Notes: generated from the letters alone by a model not told the origin. Shown: positions 9,588-18,128, counted from the stretch's first letter. The stretch: DNA of 64,000 bases from Terriglobales bacterium (GCA_016185365.1 JACPNP010000017.1:30880-94879); one strand, 5' to 3'. Translations and numbers: made by a program.

Positions 9588-10382
9588 CTACTTCATGCGG
9601 AACAGATGATTCATGGGGCCACGTCCTTTGCCGATCGGATAGGCGGACGCGATCGCATCGTGGACAAACTGTTTTGCCGCGCGCACTGACTCCGCCAGGT
9701 CGCGGCCGAGTGCGAGACTACAGGCGATCGAAGTGGCAAAAGCACACCCGGTACCATGGACCGCGCCTGACTCGACTTTCGGCAACGTGAACTGGTGTTC
9801 CTTCCCGCCCTCCAGCATCAGCAGATCCGTGTTCTCCGGCAAATGTCCGCCAGTGATGACCACGTTCCTGGCCTTCATTCCCTGAAGTCGCTTCGCAGCC
9901 AAGCTCATTTGCTCCACCGCTCCCACCGCCGATCCCGTCAAAGCTCCGGCTTCCAGGACATTCGGAGTCACGATCACCGCAAGCGGGAACAAGCGGTTTA
10001 CCAGGACCTCGACCCCGGCCGGGGCCAGCAGCTCAGCCCCTGACGATGACTTCAAGATGGGGTCAAGCACGACATTCGGCCATCGGTACCGCTCAAGGGC
10101 ATCTGCCACGGATGTAGCAGCCTCGCCTGAGCCAAGCATCCCCACCCGGACCGCTGCCACCTCAAAATCGCCGGCGATGGCATCTAGGGTCTCTTTTACG
10201 GTTTTGGGGCTAACCGGCTCGACCCGATATACGCCATGAGTGTTCTGTACGGTAAGGGCGGTCAGGCAACTCACCCCATAACAACCATGAGCGGCAATCG
10301 TCTTGAGGTCAGCAGTCGCTCCCGCGCCTGAACCAGGGTCGAACCCGGAAATCGTCAAAACGATGGGAACGGGTGCCTGCAT
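9588..10382 (-). CDS. thiD: Hydroxymethylpyrimidine/phosphomethylpyrimidine kinase
   Basis: Ribokinase-fold enzyme that phosphorylates HMP and then HMP-P to HMP-PP for thiamine synthesis. The 264 residues include the N-terminal SGFDPGSGAGATADLKT block, VLDPILKSSSGAELL, and the anion-hole motif HGTGCAFATSIA near the C-terminus. No thiE is fused, unlike in some bacteria. A promoter-like TTGATA-N17-TAGATT ends 6 nt before the ATG, which predicts a leaderless mRNA. I looked for a TPP riboswitch upstream and saw none. Confidence 0.95.
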   Translation of the reverse strand: MQAPVPIVLTISGFDPGSGAGATADLKTIAAHGCYGVSCLTALTVQNTHGVYRVEPVSPKTVKETLDAIAGDFEVAAVRVGMLGSGEAATSVADALERYRWPNVVLDPILKSSSGAELLAPAGVEVLVNRLFPLAVIVTPNVLEAGALTGSAVGAVEQMSLAAKRLQGMKARNVVITGGHLPENTDLLMLEGGKEHQFTLPKVESGAVHGTGCAFATSIACSLALGRDLAESVRAAKQFVHDAIASAYPIGKGRGPMNHLFRMK

Positions 10383-10388
10383 ATCGAC

Positions 10389-10417
10389 AATCTAATTGAT
10401 AATAAAAGACTTATCAA
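10389..10417 (-). promoter_or_regulatory. thiD promoter, leaderless geometry
   Basis: On the minus strand, TTGATA (10412-10417) and TAGATT (10389-10394) are separated by 17 bases, and the -10 hexamer ends 6 nt before the thiD ATG. With transcription expected about 7 nt after the -10, the mRNA would begin at or next to the start codon. This is the best-supported leaderless promoter in the window because it also has a recognisable -35. Confidence 0.6.
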
Positions 10418-10551
10418 GCGTTAATCGTCCGAAAGGCCAGTAGGTACCGAGCGGGTGGTTACTGCACCGGTCTAGGTGCAAAATACCCGATTCTTAGCTC
10501 ATAACTGAGTCTGAAATGCAACAAATATTGCAAGAATATTTTTCAATAATT

Positions 10552-10581
10552 TTGACCTATCTAGTCTATTTTTCATATAAT
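10552..10581 (+). promoter_or_regulatory. Sigma-70-type promoter of rlpA
   Basis: TTGACC (10552-10557) and TATAAT (10576-10581) with an 18-base spacer, in a strikingly AT-rich stretch (about 10383-10610) within a GC-rich region. The predicted start near 10588 leaves a leader of about 65 nt carrying AAGGAG at 10639-10644. Confidence 0.75.
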
Positions 10582-10653
10582 TAGACATCCAATACATATC
10601 AGTCTGGGACCCGTTTTAGGCCCTGGTTTTTGACCCCGAAGGAGCATACCCTT

Positions 10654-11166
10654 ATGCAGCGATCTTTAGCCACGATTTTGGCGGCGGCCTTGTTGCTCGC
10701 CTCCATTGCGGCTGCCCAGGCTCCCTCTCCTGCCCCGGTCAAGAAGGAGGCCACTGGGGTGCAAAAGCCCCAGGAGCAGCCTGCCCAGCCCGCGACCCCC
10801 AAGAAGCCTGCCCAGCCCCGCAGCAAGAAGGCAAAAGCCGAGGTCGGGGTCGCCTCCTGGTATGGCGGGAGCTTTAACGGCCGCGCCACCGCCAGCGGCC
10901 AGCAGTTTGACATGAACCAGCTCACGGCCGCGCACCCGACCCTGCCTCTGGGCACCCTGATCAAGGTAACCAACCTCCGGAACGGCAAGTTCGTTGTCCT
11001 GCGGGTCAATGACCGCGGCCCGTACGTCGAGAACCGCATTGTGGACGTCAGCTATTATGCCGCCCGGCATCTCGAGTTCAGCGACCGGGGGATCGCACGG
11101 GTCAAGATCGAGACCGTGGGATTTGAGACTTTGGCCGCCAACAAACTTACGGTCACTACTGAATAA
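10654..11166 (+). CDS. rlpA: RlpA-like secreted double-psi beta-barrel protein
   Basis: A 170-residue exported protein. Residues 1-22 form a signal peptide (RSLATILAAALLLASIAAAQA) without a lipobox cysteine, followed by a Pro/Ala/Lys-rich spacer and an RlpA double-psi beta-barrel domain from about residue 65 (GVASWYGGSFNGRATASG, LTAAHPTLPLGT, VNDRGPYVENRIVDVS). RlpA proteins with this domain cleave peptide-stripped glycan strands; the C-terminal SPOR domain of the E. coli protein is absent. The ATG at 10654 is fixed by AAGGAG nine bases upstream. A near-consensus promoter precedes it and a perfect hairpin terminator follows, so it is a one-gene transcription unit. Confidence 0.88.
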   Translation: MQRSLATILAAALLLASIAAAQAPSPAPVKKEATGVQKPQEQPAQPATPKKPAQPRSKKAKAEVGVASWYGGSFNGRATASGQQFDMNQLTAAHPTLPLGTLIKVTNLRNGKFVVLRVNDRGPYVENRIVDVSYYAARHLEFSDRGIARVKIETVGFETLAANKLTVTTE

Positions 11167-11184
11167 GGGACCCGGGTCCCTTCA

Positions 11185-11216
11185 GGCCACATCCACCGGA
11201 TGTGGCCTTTTGTTTT
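11185..11216 (+). terminator. Rho-independent terminator of rlpA
   Basis: A perfect 10-bp stem, GGCCACATCC/GGATGTGGCC, with a 3-base ACC loop (11185-11207), followed by TTTTGTTTT. It lies 18 bases after the rlpA stop and just before the pyrF promoter hexamer. Confidence 0.85.
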
Positions 11217-11236
11217 CCTGCTATCATTTCGAAGTG

Positions 11237-11950
11237 ATGAACGCGGACCGCCTGATCATCGCATTGGACGTTTCATCGGCCAGAGAAGCTCAGGCCATCG
11301 TTCAAAGCATCGGCGACGCGGCCGTATTCTACAAGGTCGGTCTTCAACTCTTCACCGCGGCGGGATCATCGATCGTCCGCGAACTGACCGCCACAGGCAA
11401 GAAAGTCTTCCTCGACCTCAAGCTCCACGACATTCCCAACACCGTGGCCGGCGCTGTCCGTTCGATGGGCGGACTCAATGTACACATGCTCACCGTGCAT
11501 GCCTCCGGCGGCTCGAAGATGCTGCGCGCCGCGGTCGACGCGGCCACCGGCCTTCCGCATCCTCCCACCATCCTCGCCGTGACCGTCCTTACCAGCATGG
11601 ACGAAGACGATATGGCGGAGACTGGCGTATCCAGCGGGATCACTGCCCACGTAGCTCATTTGGCCCGGTTGGCAAAGTCTGCGGGTTGTGGAGGGGTCGT
11701 TGTTTCGCCGCTTGAGATCACCACTGCCAGGCAGGTGGTCGGTGACAGCATGGCCATCGTGGTCCCGGGGATCCGTCCTGTCGGTTCCGGCAAAGGCGAC
11801 CAGGCCCGCACGGCGACCCCGGCGGACGCGATCCGCGCCGGCGCCACCCATCTGGTCGTCGGCCGGCCCATCACTGCGGCGGACGACCCACCCGCGGCCA
11901 CAAGAAGCGTTCTGAATGAGATGGAGACCCAATCCGCCCTGGTCCCGTAA
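11237..11950 (+). CDS. pyrF: Orotidine-5'-phosphate decarboxylase
   Basis: Last step of UMP synthesis, OMP to UMP, in the cytoplasm. The 237-residue TIM-barrel protein has LIIALDVSSAREA at the start, the catalytic Lys-x-His-Asp in DLKLHDIPNTV, and the phosphate-binding GIRP plus VVGRPITAADDP at the C-terminus. The frame is open upstream to 10994 through rlpA, but homology begins at the ATG at 11237. A TATCAT hexamer ends 9 nt before that ATG, immediately after the rlpA terminator, so the mRNA is probably leaderless. Confidence 0.95.
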   Translation: MNADRLIIALDVSSAREAQAIVQSIGDAAVFYKVGLQLFTAAGSSIVRELTATGKKVFLDLKLHDIPNTVAGAVRSMGGLNVHMLTVHASGGSKMLRAAVDAATGLPHPPTILAVTVLTSMDEDDMAETGVSSGITAHVAHLARLAKSAGCGGVVVSPLEITTARQVVGDSMAIVVPGIRPVGSGKGDQARTATPADAIRAGATHLVVGRPITAADDPPAATRSVLNEMETQSALVP

Positions 11951-11957
11951 ATAGCAA

Positions 11958-11978
11958 CGCCGGCCACAAAGGCCGGCG
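11958..11978. terminator. Possible bidirectional terminator hairpin
   Basis: A perfect 8-bp stem CGCCGGCC/GGCCGGCG with loop ACAAA between the converging ends of pyrF and the zinc-ribbon gene. Neither side has a strong T run, so termination is plausible but not certain. Confidence 0.4.
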
Positions 11979-12000
11979 CCGGTCTCGGTCGAAAATCGGT

Positions 12001-12180
12001 CTACAAACGCTCGTGGAATTCGCACCCTGAGCAGGAAATGAACATCCCGGCTCCAATGCCCTTCTCCCTGTCTTTCACCCGCTTGACGATGCGTGTGGGC
12101 TTGCCGCACTTGGGGCAATCGGTGCTCTTGGTGGTGTCCATCACTTTCTTACGGTCTGCTGTCTTGGCGATCTTGGCCAT
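12001..12180 (-). CDS. Small zinc-ribbon protein (59 aa)
   Basis: A short gene easily missed by length cut-offs. The product has two CxxC pairs, Cys22-Pro-Lys-Cys25 and Cys50-Ser-Gly-Cys53, which form a classic zinc ribbon, after a basic N-terminus (MAKIAKTADRKK). A good ribosome-binding site, AGGAGAGG, lies 8 nt before the ATG, and codon use matches its neighbours. The function is unknown; similar small ribbons bind nucleic acid or resemble topoisomerase zinc-finger repeats. It converges on pyrF and lies downstream of the AmiE-NamZ fusion gene on the same strand. Confidence 0.75.
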   Translation of the reverse strand: MAKIAKTADRKKVMDTTKSTDCPKCGKPTRIVKRVKDREKGIGAGMFISCSGCEFHERL

Positions 12181-12350
12181 GATTCGATCCTCTCCTGGGC
12201 TGGCTCAGCCCACGGGCCGAGCCTGCAATCTCTTCTGGGGTTCTGGCGGTTTTCCGGGCGGGGATTCTACGGGGTTCGTGAAGGACGCGCCTACCGCTGT
12301 ATTTATTCTACCTTAAGCGATTGAGTACTGTCGCCCATCCGATGGACCCA

Positions 12351-14735
12351 TCAGGGGTAGAGCAAGTATTTTCTTCGGACCCTGAGAAAGATTTCGAGGT
12401 CCTCCTGCCACTGGTCCGCCATTCGCCGCGGGTCATTTCCATCGCGTAATGATTCGAACAATTCCCGGTTGGCGATGAGGGCCTGCGCCCCGTCCACCTT
12501 GTAATCGCCCGGGAACATGTGAACCAAGGCCGCTGCCAGATCGAACCCCATCTCCGGCGCATCCAGTTGGTTCCTGTCAGTGACGATAAGATTCACCCCG
12601 CCGCATGATTGACCCGCATATTGGCTGGCAGTCGGAGTGAACTGGACCGGCACAAACCGCACGCCGGAGATCTGTCTGGCATTCAGATACTCGGCCAGCT
12701 CCCGCGCTTTGGCCGGGTCGATCCATGGCGCGCCCACCAACTCGAATGGCCTATCCGTACCACGCCCGACGGATACATTCGTCTGCTCGATCAGTGCTAC
12801 CCCGGTGTAAAGTGTGGCCGCGGTCAGGCTTCGGATGTTCGGCGATGGATTCACCCACATCTGTCCGGTCGAATCGAACCAGTCGCCGCGCTGCCAGCCC
12901 TGCATCTTCACCACCGTCAACTTGGCCCCGGTCCCGCGCTCTTGATTGAACAGCGTGGCCAACTCTCCCATGGTCATTCCATGCCGCGCCGGTAGCGCAT
13001 GGTAATTCACAAAACTTGGCGGAGCGTCCGACACCGGCCCCTGCACCCACACTCCCGTCACCGGATTCGGACGGTCAAGGATCACAACCTCAGCTCCCGT
13101 CTTGGCCGCTGACTCAAGCAGATATCCGACCGAGGAAAGGTAGGTGTAAAAACGAGCGCCGATGTCTTGCAGGTCCACCACCACCACATCGAGGTCTTTC
13201 ATTATTTCTTGCTTGGGCCGTCGCGCCGCATCCGATGTCCCGTACATGCTGTACACGCGCACGCCGGTCGCTGTATCAGTCTCGTCACCGATCTCGGTAG
13301 TGTCCGATTGCCCCGTTGCCCCATGCTCGGGGCTGAAGATCGCCGCTAGCCTCATCCCCGGCGCACTTGCCAGTAGATCGATCGTCCGCCGACCCTGCCG
13401 ATCCAAACCGGTCTGATTGGTCAGCACGCCGACGCGAGTCACGTCCCGCTTTCCCCGCAAACCTGCAAATCCTTCCGCGACGAGTACGTCGATCCCGTTC
13501 AACACCTTCCCGTTCCGCGCCAACGGGCGTTTCATGGACGCGGCCGCTTCGTTGTATCCCGTGATCGTGTAACCACGGGCAGCGGACGCTTCATCGGTGC
13601 GAAGTGCCAGCACCGTAGCTACCGCGTTGCTGACCTTGGTGCGAAGCGCGACCTTGCCCCAGGAGTCGCCGCCGGTATGAACTGCATTCGTCAGCAGGAG
13701 GATGTAGGTCTGCGACGAGGGATCGATCCAGATCGACGTTCCGGTGAAACCGGTATGGCCGAACGATCCCACCGGCAATAATTCGCCGCGATTGCTGGAC
13801 CATTGCGTGTCAATGTCCCAGCCGAAACCGCGCACCGCCGTGGACCAGGGCGGCTGCTGCGGCGTCGTCATCTTCTCGATCAGCTCCGGCGTGAGTATGC
13901 CCCGCTTGCTCAAAAGGGCCTGCGCGAAGATCGCCAAGTCATCCGCGGTCGAGAACAATCCGGCATGTCCGGCCACTCCGCCCATCCGCCGCGCCGTGGG
14001 GTCGTGCACCACGCCGCGCAGGAATACGCCATGCTCATCCTTCTCTGTCGGAGCGATCTTGGGCGACCATGCCTTCGGTGGAAGGAAACGCGTGTGCGTC
14101 ATGTGCAGCGGCGCGAGGGTCCGCCGCGCCGCGTAATCCTCAAGCCGCATGCCGGAGAGTTTTTCTACGAGGAACCCGAGGGCCGCGTAATTGATATCGC
14201 TATAGACAAACCCCGTGCCCGGTGGGCTTGCAGGCTTCTCATCCACGATCAATTGGAACGCCGCCTCCTTGCCCTGCCATGGGTCCTTCAGGTCGAGGTC
14301 CGGTCGCAGGCCTGAATAGTGTGTCAGCAACTGCCGGATGGTGATCTCTCCCTTTCCGTTCTTCCCGAATTCAGGGATGTACTTCGCTATCGGGTCGTAC
14401 AGTCGTAATTTTCCTTCTCCCAGCAATTGCATGACCGCTGGGGCCGTCACGATTGACTTGGTCATCGAAGCCACGTCGAAGATCGTGTCCAGAGTCATCG
14501 GCTCCGCCGCAGGTTCCAGCGCGCGCATCCCGTAAGCTTTGCGGTAGACCACCCGCCCTTTGTGTCCCACAAGCAGCACCGCCCCGGGGATATGATCCTG
14601 AGCGATTGCCTGCTCGATCACGGCGTCGACATTCTCGAAGTGATGGGCCGGGGTTTTCGGCCGCGCGGCTTGCGGGAAGGCGGGAGCGAGCAACAAGGAT
14701 GCCGCAACGATTCCCAATGCCGGGCGCAGGTTCAT
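12351..14735 (-). CDS. Exported serine hydrolase (AmiE-like) fused to NamZ/DUF1343 exo-muramidase
   Basis: A 794-residue secreted fusion. Residues 1-24 are a signal peptide. Residues 35 to about 395 are a beta-lactamase/penicillin-binding fold with the SxxK nucleophile at Ser90-Met-Thr-Lys93, Tyr178-Ser-Asp and a late GHTGFTG motif. From about 415 to the end is a DUF1343 domain (GVLTNQTGLD, FSPEHG, VDLQDIGARFYTY, LDRPNPV), the family of the exo-beta-N-acetylmuramidase NamZ. In Bacillus subtilis the corresponding activities are the separate products AmiE and NamZ of the MurNAc recovery operon. The fusion probably removes stem peptides and MurNAc from wall fragments outside the cytoplasm. It diverges from an AmiE-like gene and murQ across 36 bases. 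Confidence 0.88.
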   Translation of the reverse strand: MNLRPALGIVAASLLLAPAFPQAARPKTPAHHFENVDAVIEQAIAQDHIPGAVLLVGHKGRVVYRKAYGMRALEPAAEPMTLDTIFDVASMTKSIVTAPAVMQLLGEGKLRLYDPIAKYIPEFGKNGKGEITIRQLLTHYSGLRPDLDLKDPWQGKEAAFQLIVDEKPASPPGTGFVYSDINYAALGFLVEKLSGMRLEDYAARRTLAPLHMTHTRFLPPKAWSPKIAPTEKDEHGVFLRGVVHDPTARRMGGVAGHAGLFSTADDLAIFAQALLSKRGILTPELIEKMTTPQQPPWSTAVRGFGWDIDTQWSSNRGELLPVGSFGHTGFTGTSIWIDPSSQTYILLLTNAVHTGGDSWGKVALRTKVSNAVATVLALRTDEASAARGYTITGYNEAAASMKRPLARNGKVLNGIDVLVAEGFAGLRGKRDVTRVGVLTNQTGLDRQGRRTIDLLASAPGMRLAAIFSPEHGATGQSDTTEIGDETDTATGVRVYSMYGTSDAARRPKQEIMKDLDVVVVDLQDIGARFYTYLSSVGYLLESAAKTGAEVVILDRPNPVTGVWVQGPVSDAPPSFVNYHALPARHGMTMGELATLFNQERGTGAKLTVVKMQGWQRGDWFDSTGQMWVNPSPNIRSLTAATLYTGVALIEQTNVSVGRGTDRPFELVGAPWIDPAKARELAEYLNARQISGVRFVPVQFTPTASQYAGQSCGGVNLIVTDRNQLDAPEMGFDLAAALVHMFPGDYKVDGAQALIANRELFESLRDGNDPRRMADQWQEDLEIFLRVRRKYLLYP

Positions 14736-14757
14736 GGTGGCAGTTCGAGAGTACCAC

Positions 14758-14763
14758 TATAAT
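14758..14763 (+). promoter_or_regulatory. TATAAT hexamer 8 nt before a TTG start
   Basis: A perfect -10 hexamer inside the 36-base gap between two divergent start codons. No clear -35 is visible. On the opposite strand TACTCT lies 12 nt before the ATG of the fusion gene, so both divergent mRNAs should have almost no leader. Confidence 0.5.
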
Positions 14764-14771
14764 GTGAGGTC

Positions 14772-15872
14772 TTGAATCCTCCGGTAACATCCGCGCCGAC
14801 GCCCCGCCGCTCCGCGGAACAATTCCCGAAACTCCTCCGGCTTTTGCACGATGCCATCCGCGATCACGCATTCCCCGGCGCGAGTGTGGCCGTTACGCGG
14901 GGCCAGGACCTCGAGTTGCTTGCGCATGTGGGCCGTCACACCTACGAACCGGATTCGGCTGAGGTCGATGTCGCGTCGATCTACGACCTCGCCTCTCTGA
15001 CCAAGGTCATGGCCACCGTTCCCATGGCTATGGTCCTTCACCAGCGGGGACGCTTGGACCTGAAGCAGCCTCTGGTTGAGTTGCTGCCTGAGTTCGCCTT
15101 GATCAGCGACGCCCTTCGCACCCAGGTCACTCTGGGAATGTTGCTCGCCCACACCAGCGGACTTCCGGGCTACGTTCCCCTGTTCGAACGATGCCGGACT
15201 CCGGACGAGGTATTCGCTCTGGCCTGTCATACGCATCTGCAAGACATCCCTGGGCACCGCACGGAATACAGCGACATCGGCTTCATTCTCTTGGGACGGG
15301 CCCTGGAGCGGATCGCTGGCGAAGCAATGGATTCGTTTTGCGCACGCGAGATATTTCAACCACTGTCCCTCAGCGACATTTGTTTCAACCCGCCAAACGA
15401 GTGTGAGAATCGCATCGTTCCAACGGCCAAAAGCACAAAGTCCCGCAGCCGATTGATCAAGGGAGAAGTGCATGATGACAACGCCTACGCCCTCGGCGGA
15501 GTCGCCGGCCACGCCGGACTTTTTTCCACCGCGCTCGATGTCGCCCGATTTGCAGACTGCATGTTGCGCGGCGGCGCCCCCATCCTCAAGCCGGAAACGG
15601 TGACTCTATTCACCTCGCAGAAGACCTCAGGAGGTACGCGCACTCTTGGCTGGGACACTCCCTCCGCGCCGTCGCAATCCGGCCATTATTTTTCTCCGCG
15701 CGCTTTCGGCCATCTCGGCTATACCGGCACGTCACTATGGTGCGATCCGGAAAAGCGACTCTCAGTCACGCTTCTTACGAACCGCACCTGGCCGGATGAT
15801 AGTTCCCAGGCCATCAGGCAGGTGCGCCCTGCCTTGCATGACGCTATCATCGAAGCCTTGGGACTCGCATGA
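14772..15872 (+). CDS. Serine hydrolase of the beta-lactamase/AmiE family
   Basis: A 366-residue beta-lactamase-fold protein with Ser75-Leu-Thr-Lys78, a Tyr-Ser-Asp motif (TEYSDIGFILLGRALE), GGVAGHAGLFSTA and GHLGYTGTSLWCDP. It is closely related to the first half of the divergent fusion but has no signal peptide, so a cytoplasmic copy is likely. The only reasonable start is TTG at 14772; a TATAAT ends 8 nt before it. Its stop overlaps the murQ start by four bases, so it is translationally coupled to MurNAc-6-P etherase. I infer a role in trimming muropeptides in the cytoplasm; a general esterase cannot be excluded. Confidence 0.82.
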   Translation: MNPPVTSAPTPRRSAEQFPKLLRLLHDAIRDHAFPGASVAVTRGQDLELLAHVGRHTYEPDSAEVDVASIYDLASLTKVMATVPMAMVLHQRGRLDLKQPLVELLPEFALISDALRTQVTLGMLLAHTSGLPGYVPLFERCRTPDEVFALACHTHLQDIPGHRTEYSDIGFILLGRALERIAGEAMDSFCAREIFQPLSLSDICFNPPNECENRIVPTAKSTKSRSRLIKGEVHDDNAYALGGVAGHAGLFSTALDVARFADCMLRGGAPILKPETVTLFTSQKTSGGTRTLGWDTPSAPSQSGHYFSPRAFGHLGYTGTSLWCDPEKRLSVTLLTNRTWPDDSSQAIRQVRPALHDAIIEALGLA

Positions 15873-16783
15873 AGAAGCCTGCCATCTCGCGCCTCGCCAC
15901 CGAGCGTCTCAACCGGGCCTCCGCCGCCCTTGACACCCTGTCCGCCATTGAGATTGCGCGCATCATCAATCACGAAGATGCACAGGTCGCCTCCGCGGTT
16001 CGAAAAGCCTTGCCCCGGATCGCGCTGGCCATCGAAGCGATCGCGGCCGCGCTCGGCTCCGGGGGACGCCTTATTTACGTCGGTGCCGGCACCAGCGGAC
16101 GCATCGCCGCCCTCGATGCGGCCGAGTGCCCGCCGACGTTTGACACCGACCCGAAGACGGTCCAGTACGTGATTGCCGGTGGCGACAAGGCGCTCACCGA
16201 CGCCGCGGAATACAACGAGGATTCCTGCACGCAGGGCGCAATGGACATTGCCAAGCGAAAGCCTGGTAAGCGAGACGTTGTCGTCGGTCTGTCGGCAAGC
16301 GGACGAACACCCTACACGATCGCGGCTCTGCAGTATGCCCGCCGGCGTGGCGCGCGCACGGTCGCCGTAGTCTGTAATCGCGGCTCCGAACTGGGCCAAG
16401 CGGCACACATTGAGATCGTTGCTGATGTCGGCGCGGAGGTCCTCTCCGGTTCCACCCGCATGAAAGCCGGAACCGCCCAAAAGATGATCTGCAATATGCT
16501 GACCACGGGCGCAATGGCCAGCCTCGGCCGCGTCTACGGCAATCTGATGGTCAATGTCCACGTCAAGAATGAAAAGCTGTGGGAACGCGGTCTTGGCATC
16601 TTGATGACCGCATCCGGCGCCTCGCGCCCGGCTGCGCTCTGCGCTCTGAGAACGGCCGGCAATCAGGTCCCTGCGGCCCTGGTCATGCTCCTTACCGGTT
16701 GCACGGCGCCGCAAGCCCGGGGTGGACTCAAAGCAGCCAAGGGCAACGTCCGCAGGGCCATCGAACTGCTTGATACACTGTAG
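15869..16783 (+). CDS. murQ: N-acetylmuramic acid 6-phosphate etherase
   Basis: SIS-domain lyase that splits D-lactate from MurNAc-6-P to give GlcNAc-6-P, the key step of MurNAc recycling. The 304-residue product has VGAGTSGRIAALDAAECPPTF with the first active-site Glu, GGDKALTDAAEYNED with the second, and SASGRTPYTIAAL and GSTRMKAGTAQKM for sugar-phosphate binding. The ATG overlaps the preceding hydrolase stop (ATGA). No MurNAc kinase or PTS gene is visible in the window, so the source of the 6-phosphate is not shown here. Confidence 0.94.
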   Translation: MKKPAISRLATERLNRASAALDTLSAIEIARIINHEDAQVASAVRKALPRIALAIEAIAAALGSGGRLIYVGAGTSGRIAALDAAECPPTFDTDPKTVQYVIAGGDKALTDAAEYNEDSCTQGAMDIAKRKPGKRDVVVGLSASGRTPYTIAALQYARRRGARTVAVVCNRGSELGQAAHIEIVADVGAEVLSGSTRMKAGTAQKMICNMLTTGAMASLGRVYGNLMVNVHVKNEKLWERGLGILMTASGASRPAALCALRTAGNQVPAALVMLLTGCTAPQARGGLKAAKGNVRRAIELLDTL

Positions 16784-16814
16784 TCCGGCAATAGGATTTT
16801 CCCGGACCATCCGT

Positions 16815-18116
16815 ATGGACAAATTTGTGATTCGTGGCGGTAATCCCCTGCTCGGGACCATCCGCGTGAGTGGCGCCAAGAACGCCGCGCTTCCGGCCAT
16901 GGCGGCCGCGCTTCTCACCGACGAGACCGTCGTACTGGAGAACATCCCTGACGTGCGCGACATCCAGACCGAGCGCAAGCTCCTGGTCTCACTCGGCGCC
17001 GAAGTCGAACTCGGGTATGGACGCGCCCATCACCGCACCTCCATCAACTGTCGCAACCTGAACAAGAATCCCGAGGCCGCGTACGAGATCGTCAAGACCA
17101 TGCGCGCCTCCACTCTGGTGCTCGGACCACTGGTCGCGCGCATGGGAGTGGCCCGCGTCTCCATGCCGGGCGGCTGCGCCATCGGCGCCCGGCCCATCGA
17201 CTTGCACATCAAGGGACTGGAATTGATGGGCGCCACCATCACCCAGGAGCATGGTTACATCGAAGCCCGCGCGGAACGCCTTCACGGCGCGCACATTTAT
17301 TTCGACAAGATCACGGTCACCGGTACCGAAGACATCATGATGGCAGCGGCACTCGCCGAAGGCGATTCCGTGCTGGAGAATTGCGCCCGCGAACCCGAGG
17401 TCACCGACCTGGCCGATCTGCTCAACAAAATGGGCGCAAAGATCGAGGGCGCCGGCGCCTCGACCATCAAGGTTCGCGGCGTTTCCAAGCTGCGCGGCGC
17501 CAGGCACCGCATCATTCCCGACCGCATCGAAGCCGGGACGTTCATCATCGCCGGCGCCATCAGCGGAGGCGACCTCAACGTCGCGGGCTGCGACCCGTCG
17601 CACATCCAGGCGATGCTTCAGAAGCTGGGCGAGTGCGGCATCAAGTTGCGCGTCGGCCAGGACACCGTGCGCGTCATCTCCGATGGCGCACTCAAGGCCG
17701 CCGATATCAACACCGAGGAGTACCCCGGCTTCCCCACCGACATGCAGGCCCAGTACATGGCCCTGGCCACGCAGGCCGAAGGCGCCAGCGTCATCACTGA
17801 GAATATCTTTGAGAATCGATTCATGCACGCTCTGGAGATGGCGCGCATGGGCGCGAATATCAAGATCGAGGGCCGCCGGGCCATCGTCCGCGGCAAAACA
17901 CCGCTCTCCGCCGCCGCCGTCCTCGCCTCCGACCTGCGTGCTTCGGCTTCCCTGGTGGTGGCCGCGCTTGCGGCCGAGGGCGAGACCATCATCGACCGCG
18001 TCTACCATATCGACCGCGGCTATGAGCACATCGAGGAAAAATTGCGCGGCGTGGGCGCGCAGATGAAGCGCATCGGTGAGATGTTGCCGCGCAAAGTCAG
18101 CGTGCCGGTCGGCTAG
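16815..18116 (+). CDS. murA: UDP-N-acetylglucosamine 1-carboxyvinyltransferase
   Basis: First committed enzyme of peptidoglycan synthesis, adding enolpyruvate from PEP to UDP-GlcNAc; the target of fosfomycin. The 433-residue EPSP-synthase-fold protein starts MDKFVIRGGNPLLG, has GAKNAALPAMAAAL, and carries the fosfomycin-reactive cysteine at residue 121 (MPGGCAIGARPIDLH), so it is not a natural Asp variant. It begins 31 bases after murQ on the same strand, which links wall salvage with new wall synthesis. Confidence 0.96.
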   Translation: MDKFVIRGGNPLLGTIRVSGAKNAALPAMAAALLTDETVVLENIPDVRDIQTERKLLVSLGAEVELGYGRAHHRTSINCRNLNKNPEAAYEIVKTMRASTLVLGPLVARMGVARVSMPGGCAIGARPIDLHIKGLELMGATITQEHGYIEARAERLHGAHIYFDKITVTGTEDIMMAAALAEGDSVLENCAREPEVTDLADLLNKMGAKIEGAGASTIKVRGVSKLRGARHRIIPDRIEAGTFIIAGAISGGDLNVAGCDPSHIQAMLQKLGECGIKLRVGQDTVRVISDGALKAADINTEEYPGFPTDMQAQYMALATQAEGASVITENIFENRFMHALEMARMGANIKIEGRRAIVRGKTPLSAAAVLASDLRASASLVVAALAAEGETIIDRVYHIDRGYEHIEEKLRGVGAQMKRIGEMLPRKVSVPVG

Positions 18117-18128
18117 ACCGCTCCCGCT

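Noticed and set aside
10383..10653. TPP riboswitch upstream of thiD
   Set aside because: The conserved CTGAGA and ACCTGATC-type elements are not present, and the promoter sits 6 nt from the start, leaving no room.
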